42,083 bases of DNA, taken from the NCBI GenBank assembly GCA_023132915.1, contig JAGLXM010000135.1:1-42083 (forward strand), read 5' to 3'. The stretch comes from Candidatus Bipolaricaulota bacterium (GTDB taxonomy: Bacteria; Bipolaricaulota; Bipolaricaulia; UBA7950; UBA9294). Positions 27,804 through 37,265 of this stretch are shown here, piece after piece. The translations under genes were made by a program, and so were the position numbers. Each line of letters opens with the position of its first letter. Positions within the stretch are counted from its first letter, which is position 1. The notes beneath the pieces are model-generated. The model saw only the letters and a list, made by a program, of their open reading frames with translations. It made no database searches and was not told where the DNA came from.

Positions 27804-30800
27804 TTAATGGCCCTTCGAGGATTTTCGCCAATTCGTCCATTTTACGCTTACTACAACTGCAATGATCAAAACGCTTGTAACACCCATCCCAAGGATGACC
27901 CACAACCACGTGTTCGTAGCTCCATCCTGGGGCGGGGTGATCTCGGCAACTGCTAGGATACTTCCATCGAGCTCAGCGCCGACTTGAGATGTCTTCTCAA
28001 AGGTACCCTCGCCGTCGATATCTATTTGGAGAACAACGCCTTCCTCCCCCCTGGCAAGGGCATTCCAATCAATCGTGTACCGATGGACTGCCCCGGGTAT
28101 CGTTGGAATGTCAGTTGCTGTAAAAGTGGTAGCTGTTCCGTTCTCGATAGAAGTGGCATCCAATTCATAACTACCTTCATCTGTACCCACTACTTGGCAG
28201 TAGTAAGAATCAGTTGGGGAGAAGAGTGATACAATCTTGTTTACCTCGTCATAGAGTGAATCCGGGATTTCTTCTCTTACTTCCCCGTTTACCAAGCCGG
28301 TAACTTGGCCTTGGGAATCATAAAGACGAAGTTCACCAGGACTGCGTATCCAGTAAAAAGCCCATGGTTTTAGTTTCAGATTGTCACTCCCCGGTACGCC
28401 TATTTTCGTACCAGCAGCAAGTTTACCATCAGTCTCCAGAGCATGAGGAGGGTGACCTATCGCGTCTCCATTGTCGTCGAGCCACAAACGTCGTTTATCA
28501 ATAGGCAGCGTTCTATTCGCAAATGCTTCCTTCACACTAGACCCCTTCATTAAGTCTTTCCAAAAGGTGTCACTGCAACGAGCCCAGCCCCACAGTATTC
28601 TCCAGTTAGTGTCGTGATTTGCGGTAATGATAATTCTATTGGCAGCTGAAACACTTCCCGGACTCTCTTCGGAAGAAGCAATGAAACATCCTGAATAACA
28701 CGAGCCAATAATTGCAAGGACTGGAGTTTCAGCCTGAAATTCGCCCAGTAGCTCATGCAGGCCAAGCATCGTGGTGGGGTTGGAAACCCACAGGTACCCT
28801 TGTTCAGAATTATCCTCGTCAAAGATGAAACAATCCGGGGCTCCATGTCCTGCGAAATACAGGATGAGGGGAATGGGATTACTTCCTATTCTGTCTCTCA
28901 CTTCGTGTAGCGTGTCCGTGAACTGGCTGAGTAGAGCTACTGCGTCGACTTCATCGTCTCCGTCTTCATCGACATCCTGCGGACGGCTGGAGTTGAGATA
29001 GAAGATGTGGTCATCCGTGAATCCCAGGTTTCGAAGAGCTCGGTAAGCATTGTTTGCGCAATGGTCTAAGCCTCGTTTGTCTCTCCATCCTCCCTGTCCC
29101 GCTACGATAATTGCATAGCCGGGGTGTGCGAAAATGTTAGCAGAACACTGACTAACGTTGTCTCCGGTATCCTTGACTTCAGCCCAAACCTCTTTTTGCC
29201 CACCTGTGGCAAAGGACCACTTCTTAACCCTAAGCGCAGAATCCCAATCCCCTGAAGACTCATTCCAGTTGTACCATTCCGTCCATACTCCGGTCGATTG
29301 GCCGTCTTGGTCATCATCGCTTGAGAAGCGTACCGCTTCAATGCCTGTGTCATCGTCTGAGCTTCCAACATAAATCTCGAAGGTCGTCCCCACGCAGACC
29401 TCCGTTACCACCGATCTGGACGCCTTGCCGCGCAACTGGAGCACGCAGCTTGGAAAGCCATCCTCCATAGCAGTGGGTATTGCTACCGCAGCAGCATTCT
29501 TTCCCTGTTCTACTCTATCGTTCCAATTCTCATTGGAATCGCTGCTAAAGACAGCATAGTAATAAGTTCGGCCAGCAACCAAGTCCGTGTCCATGTATTC
29601 AGCTTTGGACCCCGCTTCCGGGATCAAATCCTCGTGTACCAGGATCCCGTCTGTATGGTCGGTGGGCCAACTATCTGCTTTGCGACGGATTACCACTTGG
29701 GATAACTCCAGATCGACGGGATACGTCCAACTAAGCGTAGCCTCCCGCGCGCCAGTCACCTCAGCATAGACGCCTTCTATCAGTGGAGGCTCCGAAACCT
29801 CGTTAAGTTGCACGCATTCTTCGAACTCAGCTGGCCATGGGTATTGCTCAATAGACGGGCGGAGGTCCGCTGTGGAATTGTCTCGAATACAGATGTTCTG
29901 CGCTATTAGCTTCTCTATGTCCTCCCCTCCATCGTCGAGAAACACTCCGTATTTGTTGAGCGCTACCTCAGTACTGATAACCGTTAAGTCCCCTCTCCAA
30001 GCATAGATCCCATATACCGTGTTGTTCATAATGCGTGATCCGCTGATGACAAGAGTCCCGCCGGAACCGACACCGGCTCCGTTTTCCGAGATAGAACAGC
30101 TCTCGATGTCGCAGCTACCGCTGCGCACTTCGACACCGCTGTTGTTGTTGCCCTCGATGATTGAGTTTCTAATAAGAGCACTCTTCCCAGAAAACCAGAT
30201 TGCCGCGTAATCGTAATCCCTGCCATTATCTCGTATTGCGCACTCGTCGATTCTCAGCTCTTCTGAAGCGCTGTCAATCGCTTGCTCTCCGTTTAACGAC
30301 ATACTACATCCCCGGAGTACGAGCAAAGACGCCAAGTCCATGATGCCAGTAGTATTCTCTGAGATTGTGGAGTTCGATACGGTGGCTGTGCTGCCTGGCA
30401 AGAGATGAAGCCCTGTGCGCCAGTTTGAAACGACAGAACCCTCAAGTTGAAGGTGAGTACCTTTGGGAACCAGAATTCCCACCTCATTCGTATCGCCAAC
30501 GACCGCAACATTGCTGACATGCACGTCCCCTAGCCCATTGAAGAGAGTAATGCCACCTAATACCACGTCGTGGCCTTTCCCCTCGAGGTTTATCCTCTTG
30601 TATATCGCCACGCGGGCATCAGAGTAGTCTCCGGGTTCGATAACAATAGTGCCACCTTCTGCAACCCTGTAGACGGCTTCCTCAATTGTGGGTATTTCTC
30701 CAGGAACGACTATAGTTGCTTGGTCGCTTGCTAGCCTGGGTTTGATTAGCCAGTCCGAAACGCCGAACAAGTCCCTCTGGTTGCCAGTCACCGTGTTTCC

Positions 30801-31817
30801 CCATCCAACCGCAGCTGCGGTACCGCGAGCGGCAATTCCCCACCCATCGTTATCCTTGATACTGCTGTTGGTAATAATCGCCCGAGCAGTTCCATCCAAA
30901 GATATGCCTGCTTCACCATTGCTAGAAACCTCGCAGTTCTCTACGATCAAGCTTCCACGACTGACTAGACCAATCCCGTTCTTGAAGAAGGTCGAGTCTG
31001 TTACTGTAACGATTCCTTTTGCTCCTTCTTCTACCACTACAGCCGCGCTATTCTCTATGAACCTACAGGTTTCAACGACTGCCGCCCCCCCACGGAAAAC
31101 AAGGCCACCTTCGCTATCAGAGAAGGTGGTGTTAGTAATTTTAGCGACTGCTTCATCTTGCATTCGTACCCACGCAGCAGAGGCATAACTGAAAGAGGAA
31201 TTCGCTATGTGCAATACACTATTATCTCCTGCAAAAAATGGCATGTCCTGTACGTCTGAAGACTCCACAGACATCTCAGCTCTGCCACGTAGAGAGACGC
31301 ACTCGCCACTATCTAGAAGACTTGATGTGATTCTCGCCTTGGCGAGATCAGACACGGACAACGTACAAAGCACCATCTGAACATTTTGTAGTTCTATTCC
31401 CGCCTCGCCCTCTACAGAGATAGGGAAAGTCCTGTTATTGACATGAGGCCCGAGTGTAAGGTCGATGATTCTCACCTCAATAGGATGATCACTGTCAATC
31501 AGAATTTCGGTCCAGGGATGCAGCAATCTCCCCTGAGGGACATTCCTCAATCTGGTCTCATCCACTCCCATCCCTCGCAGGGTAACTGACTTGTCGATCA
31601 CGAGATCTTCTTCGTAGCCGGGGATAGCCGAACCTCCAACCGCGTTATGTAGTCCGGAATCAATCAGGATCTCATCCCCCGGTTGTGCGGCGTCTATTGC
31701 CTCCTTAATAAAACGGTAGTCTCCGGGTACCCGGATAGTCTTGGCAAATCCTCCATAGGCAACAACGCAAAAGCAGACTGTAAGAATCGCGCATGTCTTC
31801 ATTCTAATCCTCTCCAT
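27804..31817 (-). CDS. Large secreted protein: right-handed beta-helix repeats + Fn3-like region + caspase-like (clan CD, C13/C14-type) protease domain + C-terminal TM anchor
   Basis: Signal peptide; RVPGDYRFIKEAIDAAQPGDEILI and repeated beta-helix motifs (SGTLVISGSRIMNNTVYGIYAW); PLILYFAGHGAPDC (His) and VLAIIGSCYSGCFIAS (Cys) dyad; TM TWLWVILGMGVTSVLIIAVVVSVKW. Confidence 0.85.
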   Translation of the reverse strand: MERIRMKTCAILTVCFCVVAYGGFAKTIRVPGDYRFIKEAIDAAQPGDEILIDSGLHNAVGGSAIPGYEEDLVIDKSVTLRGMGVDETRLRNVPQGRLLHPWTEILIDSDHPIEVRIIDLTLGPHVNNRTFPISVEGEAGIELQNVQMVLCTLSVSDLAKARITSSLLDSGECVSLRGRAEMSVESSDVQDMPFFAGDNSVLHIANSSFSYASAAWVRMQDEAVAKITNTTFSDSEGGLVFRGGAAVVETCRFIENSAAVVVEEGAKGIVTVTDSTFFKNGIGLVSRGSLIVENCEVSSNGEAGISLDGTARAIITNSSIKDNDGWGIAARGTAAAVGWGNTVTGNQRDLFGVSDWLIKPRLASDQATIVVPGEIPTIEEAVYRVAEGGTIVIEPGDYSDARVAIYKRINLEGKGHDVVLGGITLFNGLGDVHVSNVAVVGDTNEVGILVPKGTHLQLEGSVVSNWRTGLHLLPGSTATVSNSTISENTTGIMDLASLLVLRGCSMSLNGEQAIDSASEELRIDECAIRDNGRDYDYAAIWFSGKSALIRNSIIEGNNNSGVEVRSGSCDIESCSISENGAGVGSGGTLVISGSRIMNNTVYGIYAWRGDLTVISTEVALNKYGVFLDDGGEDIEKLIAQNICIRDNSTADLRPSIEQYPWPAEFEECVQLNEVSEPPLIEGVYAEVTGAREATLSWTYPVDLELSQVVIRRKADSWPTDHTDGILVHEDLIPEAGSKAEYMDTDLVAGRTYYYAVFSSDSNENWNDRVEQGKNAAAVAIPTAMEDGFPSCVLQLRGKASRSVVTEVCVGTTFEIYVGSSDDDTGIEAVRFSSDDDQDGQSTGVWTEWYNWNESSGDWDSALRVKKWSFATGGQKEVWAEVKDTGDNVSQCSANIFAHPGYAIIVAGQGGWRDKRGLDHCANNAYRALRNLGFTDDHIFYLNSSRPQDVDEDGDDEVDAVALLSQFTDTLHEVRDRIGSNPIPLILYFAGHGAPDCFIFDEDNSEQGYLWVSNPTTMLGLHELLGEFQAETPVLAIIGSCYSGCFIASSEESPGSVSAANRIIITANHDTNWRILWGWARCSDTFWKDLMKGSSVKEAFANRTLPIDKRRLWLDDNGDAIGHPPHALETDGKLAAGTKIGVPGSDNLKLKPWAFYWIRSPGELRLYDSQGQVTGLVNGEVREEIPDSLYDEVNKIVSLFSPTDSYYCQVVGTDEGSYELDATSIENGTATTFTATDIPTIPGAVHRYTIDWNALARGEEGVVLQIDIDGEGTFEKTSQVGAELDGSILAVAEITPPQDGATNTWLWVILGMGVTSVLIIAVVVSVKWTNWRKSSKGH

Positions 31818-31983
31818 CTCCGTCGCTGTTGGACAAAAAGCTAGAAGAGCTTACCCACGACATCCTTGTTACTCACTTCCTTACATTCCACGCTTCAGGA
31901 TACCAGCAATACATCTAGAAACCAACCAGCGGCAAGAAACGGAAACACGCAGAGGACCGGTTCCAAATTCATAGGCGGTATTA

Positions 31984-32206
31984 ATTCCGGGGCCATAACA
32001 CCTATTCCTTCTTAGGTTTTGGTCTTGGACGCCGTCTTTTCAGCGGTCGTCTTGTTAGCTTCTCACTCGAGGGATGTAGTAAAACCTTCCCCAAATACTA
32101 TATCCTAGGCCATAGCGCCATTCTGAAGAAATAATGAAGACTTTTCAGGGAAAACTATTAAGAAAAAGGTGAGGAATCTACTAAGTAGGAAAATACGTGC
32201 GTCTCC
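31984..32206 (+). repeat. Interspersed repeat copy B
   Basis: ATTCCGGGGCCATAACACCTATTCCTTCTTAGGTTTTGGTCTTGGACGCCGTCTTTTCAGCGG...AAATACTATATCCTAGGCCATAGCGCCATTCTGAAGAAATAATGAAGACTTTTCAGGG. Confidence 0.85.
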
Positions 32207-32356
32207 TCACGGATACTGGTGCATGACTCGGGGTCAGAGTGGGTCGCTAACCCTTCCCTGTATCGGACTTTCACCAACTGCACACCTCCGACTTTTGACA
32301 ACGCTCTCCAAGACACGTCCCACGCCGAGAGCTCAGGTTGCCCCGATCAAGCAGAA

Positions 32357-34114
32357 CTACTCGTTCTTTTGGCTGCTCTCCTTCTCCTTTGCGTGCCAAA
32401 GTACTCGGCGTGCGTCTGCGAAAGGTTGCCTGAGAGAAACTTTCATTTGGCCGTGTGAGTTTTCCCAGCGTCTGATCCTTAGCCTTTCCTCGTTTTCCTC
32501 CTCTTTAAGCCAATTAATGAACTTCGTATGGGTCACATATTGTCGTTTATATGGAGGTTCGTTGAGTTCCTCTTCGCCGATAATATTTATCGGGAACCGA
32601 GTAGCTCGCTTGACTGTAACATAGTACCACATGATACCAAGCAGTTTATGCCAATATGCCTTCCCAGTTTTGGTAATTACTAATGGTCCAATCGATTCCT
32701 CTGGCAGTTTCTCAATGGACTCTGGAGTACACCCTCGCCGCGAGAATATCAGACCCGATCTAAGAAATGTTAAGATCACCTCTTTCACTCGTTCCATAGA
32801 GTATCCCAACCGCAAGAAGTATCTGCGGAAATACGCATCCTCCGGTCTCGCTTCTCCTTCTTCAACAAAGTACTCCAATACCCGGTACCGAATCAGCGAG
32901 TAACCCGGGGAAGGTGGGTTTTCTTCGCTATCAAACAAATTTAACAGGAAAGGAGCTATTGGGTCTACCTCTCCCGTGTCACTCAGCATCCAACTTGCCA
33001 ACACATACTCTGGATTCCTAATGTTAATCAGTCCTTTTAGCTGATTGGATTCTAACAACTGTTCTGCCAGCATTAACACCACTCGAGCATCAGTCCCGGC
33101 AATATCCGTTGCTAGCTCTCCTACTTCGCGATCAAATATGAGATCATAAAGCTGTGGAAAAGTAAATTGCTTGCCGCCGTCAATTATGGGTGGAGTGGTT
33201 CGTAAGTCTATACCTGCTTTAGATGCTAAGAATCTCAACCGAAGCATTTCCTTCAGATTGAGAGACGTTAGCGTCATGTCACGAAAGTGATGTTCATGGA
33301 GCCCTGCAAATCTATCTCTCAGCAGAACAGATGTCTTACGAAGCGGAAGGACCAGCCGGATCCTGCTGCTCCTTAGTAGCGGGGCTATTAGCTTGACCAG
33401 TTGGGCCTGATCCTCATCGGAGGTCTTATCTATGTTGTCTGCCACAATGAAGAGTGGCGGGCCTGTTATTCCTTCAAGAACTCTAAGCAGCAATTGCGCA
33501 CGCTCCGGACCATCATCCATTAGGAGCCAGCCTTTCAGAGTTTCGTCCAATTCTTCCTCTCTGTCATCCTGATTGCGCTGTCTTCTTTTCAGTTGTATCT
33601 GTCTATACAGTTTCAGTGCGTTCTCCGTGCGCTCGCAGACCTGCCGAAAGTACCGGTCTAGGATCGGGCAAAGTTGAGTATAGGCTGATTCTTCCGCCCC
33701 TTCAGGCCAGCTTTGGAGCATGTCGATGATTCCTGCTTGTATGTCTCCCGTCTCAACAGAGTAGTCCCCAAGTTCCAATTCATATCGGAGGAACCATGTC
33801 TTACCTATGCCGACGTCTCCCCACACTATAAACATTTCCTCATTGGGGGATCGTAAATACGCTCTCAGCTTGTCTGTATCGTTCTCTCTCCCCTCTCTTT
33901 CTCCACAGTAGAATCTTCGAAGAACCATCTTTGCCTCTTTGGCAACTTCGGTGTCTGGTTCCCGCGCCCATTCGATACCACCCAGAAACGGCCTAGCCTT
34001 CCCTGGCAATTGCTTCAGGGGGTTTCGCCAAGCCACTTCTTCGAAAACTTCCATTCTGGCTACTGCTGCCTTCATCTCACCCTCCTCTACCGCAACTTGG
34101 GCTTGTCTCGCCAC
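32357..34114 (-). CDS. P-loop ATPase, STAND/AAA_16-like, with C-terminal winged-helix-like region
   Basis: Walker A FIVWGDVGIGKTWFLRYEL; Walker B PLFIVADNIDK; sensor-like RLVLPLRKTSVLL. Start may be 34075. Confidence 0.72.
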   Translation of the reverse strand: MARQAQVAVEEGEMKAAVARMEVFEEVAWRNPLKQLPGKARPFLGGIEWAREPDTEVAKEAKMVLRRFYCGEREGRENDTDKLRAYLRSPNEEMFIVWGDVGIGKTWFLRYELELGDYSVETGDIQAGIIDMLQSWPEGAEESAYTQLCPILDRYFRQVCERTENALKLYRQIQLKRRQRNQDDREEELDETLKGWLLMDDGPERAQLLLRVLEGITGPPLFIVADNIDKTSDEDQAQLVKLIAPLLRSSRIRLVLPLRKTSVLLRDRFAGLHEHHFRDMTLTSLNLKEMLRLRFLASKAGIDLRTTPPIIDGGKQFTFPQLYDLIFDREVGELATDIAGTDARVVLMLAEQLLESNQLKGLINIRNPEYVLASWMLSDTGEVDPIAPFLLNLFDSEENPPSPGYSLIRYRVLEYFVEEGEARPEDAYFRRYFLRLGYSMERVKEVILTFLRSGLIFSRRGCTPESIEKLPEESIGPLVITKTGKAYWHKLLGIMWYYVTVKRATRFPINIIGEEELNEPPYKRQYVTHTKFINWLKEEENEERLRIRRWENSHGQMKVSLRQPFADARRVLWHAKEKESSQKNE

Positions 34115-35112
34115 CGTATTCCTAGTACGTCTTCATCGAGGTTGATGCTTTTGGGAAAGAATATCAGATCGTGATGGTAGGGGCACTCTATTGTGCCATC
34201 GAAAACATTGTTCCCACCAAGCGCGATGTGAGCAGTACCCGCAGCCTTTTCGTCTATGACATTCTCACCAGTCAGCTCTCGTATGGAGTGATTAATACCT
34301 ATGCCGAACTCGCAGAGCGTTATACAGCAGCCGTCTTGTTTAGAAGCCTGAACTAGATTTTCCCGTAGCCGTTCGCCGTCGTTATGCTCGGGGAAGTAGC
34401 TGGCTCCTAGGTCAAGGATGCCGTTGGCGAAGACTAACACCGGTTCATCACTATCCATGAAAACGCAATCCTCAGCGGAACCATTCAACACCAGAGATCC
34501 GCTTGCTTCTCCTTCGAGGGGCGCTGTATAGACTTCCCCCGTGGGGAAGTTGATTATCTCTCCTTGCAATGCTTTGCCACCGCAGCAGTGTACGGGTCTA
34601 CCTTCTATTCTGAATGTAAGCTTGTGTGGTTCTCCTATTGAAGTGGTTGTGTGAATCGTAACACGGGAGACCCCTACGAGTTTGTTCTTCAGCTCTATTG
34701 AGTCTCCATGCAACATAATAAAATCACTATTATTGACATTTATTATGAAATCTTTAGTATCCAACCCAGGCATGTGGACAATCCTTGCGTCATTTTTAAG
34801 AGCCGCCTTAAGCAAGCTCATCCGGAATCCGGTAGAGTCGTCAGCTGCAGTCAACGCCGTAATCAAGACAGACTTGTCACCCATGCAAGTTTCCACAAAC
34901 CGTGGTGGGGGCGTATGGCACTGCCTCTTTTTGGGAACATAGCTGCTGCAAAGTGCGGTCCCTACAGTTGAGATTGCATAATCAAGCGCTTCCGCGATCT
35001 GAACTCCGAAGCTGTCATAGACTAGCAATACGTAATCGTCATCTCTCAGGAAAATGCAATCCCTGACCAGTTTGTTTGCTGCATACTCTAAAGAATCTGA
35101 AAAGTGGTCCAT
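34087..35112 (-). CDS. M29 (AmpT/aminopeptidase T)-like metallopeptidase-family protein
   Basis: INFPTGEVYTAPLEGEASGSLVLNGS, CEFGIGINHSIRELTGENVIDEKAAGTAHIALGGN, CPYHHDLIFF: aligned Glu/Glu/His/His-Asp positions as in M29. Confidence 0.7.
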   Translation of the reverse strand: MDHFSDSLEYAANKLVRDCIFLRDDDYVLLVYDSFGVQIAEALDYAISTVGTALCSSYVPKKRQCHTPPPRFVETCMGDKSVLITALTAADDSTGFRMSLLKAALKNDARIVHMPGLDTKDFIINVNNSDFIMLHGDSIELKNKLVGVSRVTIHTTTSIGEPHKLTFRIEGRPVHCCGGKALQGEIINFPTGEVYTAPLEGEASGSLVLNGSAEDCVFMDSDEPVLVFANGILDLGASYFPEHNDGERLRENLVQASKQDGCCITLCEFGIGINHSIRELTGENVIDEKAAGTAHIALGGNNVFDGTIECPYHHDLIFFPKSINLDEDVLGIRWRDKPKLR

Positions 35113-35559
35113 TATCGCCTCCCGTATAGGATTGAGTGACTAGAGAAGATCTTATAGAAAGCATGACACCTGAGGGACGTGGTAGGTCCGTTTTGCCGTT
35201 TTAGGTCGCGCACCTCATATATCCACACCATAACTACTTATTATAACTAACATTGCCTCGTGAGTCAAGCAGATGGCGAATGTTTCCCAGAACCCAGTCA
35301 GATTGCCAGGTTTTGTATCACTACAGCTTAGCCAACGGGCTCAAGAATACTGGCAAAGCTCTTGTCTTTCTCATCCTCTACGTTCACATCGTTGATTAGC
35401 TCCAGTATTTTGATCTATTCTATGGATCTAAAGGTCTGCGTTGTTAATAGCACGATTGACTTCTTGAAGAGGTAATGCTAAAGTATTTGGGTAACTGACA
35501 CGTTGGCAGATATAGCGGAGGGCTTGTGATTGACGCTGTTAGGAACACCATAGACAAAG

Positions 35560-36852
35560 ATGATTAGCCTAGGAGTACGAGCTGGTCTCGAATTCGAGAC
35601 CGGACTGGAATGTTTTGCTGTAGGGCTCAAAGACATCGCGAGGCATACGGCAGTGTTTGCTGCCAGCGGTGCTGGTAAGTCTAGTCTACTTGCTCGTTTG
35701 ATTGAAGAGTTAACGCTTGCAAGAGGCGCGCGAACTATTGTGTTGGACACGAATGCAGACTATGTCCACGCGCAACGGATTAACGAACAAGTCTGGGAGC
35801 ATTCGGGCCTGTCACGGTGGTTTTGTGGCACCGATACGCTCGACACCTTCAGAGCGCGTTGGGAAAACGCAAACATTCTGCTTGCGTCGAGCTTACCTTT
35901 GGAGCCAAAGCCAGTACCACTCAAACTCGAATGGGGCTCACTGTCCCTGACAAAGATGGGAACCTTTCTAGGGATTCAATCTAGCAAAAACTCTCTGATG
36001 TTCACTTTTCTAAGGCTGAACCGGTCACTCGCCGAGGGAGAGGGGATGGCAGCGGAGGAAGTTAACGTACCATATACTATGCGCGGGTTCCTAAGCATTG
36101 CTCGAGAGATGAGGAGTTACTGTTTAACAGGAGACTGCGACCTTGCTCGCAAAGGCACCTATGAGACCCTTATTGGCAACCGCATGATTGGTTTTGAGGG
36201 AGAAGTTTTGAGATATGTCGCGGAAGTTGAGCGAGTCGGAGAGTATCCCTTCTGGACGAACGACAGTGGTGATCAGTCCCTGTGTGAACACCTTAGGAAT
36301 GAAGCCGTGAAGACATTGATAATAGACTTGCAATCCCTTTCTACAAGGGAAGAACGGCTTATCCTTACTAGTGAGGTGCTTTCAGCATTGTGGGCGCATT
36401 GTAGAGATCGATTCAGACAGAAGCTGATGGCCACTCCGGACGTAAGAGATGATAGACTTCCTCACTTTGTAGTACTGGACGAAGCGCATAGCTGGATTCC
36501 AGAGATAGCCGAAAGCGAATATGAAAGGGCAGTCTCAGAGCAACTCAAGACAATTGCAGCTGAAGGACGGAAGTACGGGATCTACTTGGTTGTGGCCACT
36601 CAAAGGCCACGCAAGGTTCATCCCGACGTGCTATCTGAATGCGATAGCGTTTTCTTGATGAGGATTCTAAACCCCAAGGACCTGCAATTCATAGCCGAGA
36701 GGTTTGGTTATAGCCGCGACATTCTGAGAGACTGTCGAGCCTTCTCCCCCGGGGAGTGTTTCCTACTTGGTGGAGCAAATGATGACCTCGTTAGACTACA
36801 TGTTAGCCCGCGAAGGACCGTAGAAGGTGGTGGCAACCTTACTCTCGATTAA
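35560..36852 (+). CDS. HerA/DUF87-like hexameric DNA-translocase ATPase
   Basis: HTAVFAASGAGKSSLLARLIEEL (Walker A), IVLDTNADYV, HFVVLDEAHSWIPE (Walker B), TIAAEGRKYGIYLVVATQRPRKVHPDVLSECDSVFLMRILNPKDLQFI. Confidence 0.88.
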   Translation: MISLGVRAGLEFETGLECFAVGLKDIARHTAVFAASGAGKSSLLARLIEELTLARGARTIVLDTNADYVHAQRINEQVWEHSGLSRWFCGTDTLDTFRARWENANILLASSLPLEPKPVPLKLEWGSLSLTKMGTFLGIQSSKNSLMFTFLRLNRSLAEGEGMAAEEVNVPYTMRGFLSIAREMRSYCLTGDCDLARKGTYETLIGNRMIGFEGEVLRYVAEVERVGEYPFWTNDSGDQSLCEHLRNEAVKTLIIDLQSLSTREERLILTSEVLSALWAHCRDRFRQKLMATPDVRDDRLPHFVVLDEAHSWIPEIAESEYERAVSEQLKTIAAEGRKYGIYLVVATQRPRKVHPDVLSECDSVFLMRILNPKDLQFIAERFGYSRDILRDCRAFSPGECFLLGGANDDLVRLHVSPRRTVEGGGNLTLD

Positions 36853-37003
36853 CCGAGAGACAAGGCGCGTTTAGGCCCGGACCGACAAGATGGGAATCTT
36901 GGACATGTCAGCACGGCAAACGAGAAGGTCGAAAGTAAAACCAGGATAGCACCAGGGATTCCCAGATCAACAACTCATTATGAGGTTGACCTGCCCGCGG
37001 GGA

Positions 37004-37234
37004 GTTCTGGGGGACACAACACCTATCTCTTCCTAAGTTTTCTTCTTGGACGCCGTCTTTTCAGCGGTTGCCTGCCAGCTTCTCACTCGGGGGGGTGTAG
37101 TAAGACCCTCTCCGAATACTACATCCTCAGACCATGGCACCATCCTGAAGAAAGAATGAAGACTTCTTAGGGAGAATTATTAAGAAAAAGGTGAGAAATC
37201 TACTGAATAGCAAAAGAAGTGTTATGTCGCCAGA
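37004..37234 (+). repeat. Interspersed repeat copy C
   Basis: GTTCTGGGGGACACAACACCTATCTCTTCCTAAGTTTTCTTCTTGGACGCCGTCTTTTCAGCGG...GAATAGCAAAAGAAGTGTTATGTCGCC. Confidence 0.85.
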
Positions 37235-37265
37235 AAACCCCAGCCCTCACCTCCTTTACTGACTC

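Noticed and set aside
30688-31188. Plus-strand ORF of 166 aa
   Set aside because: Antisense to the beta-helix region of the 27804-31817 gene; no recognisable domain.
25685-36852. Calling a canonical SIR2-HerA antiphage system
   Set aside because: The two genes are about 8 kb apart, oppositely oriented and separated by other genes and a repeat; kept only as a hypothesis.
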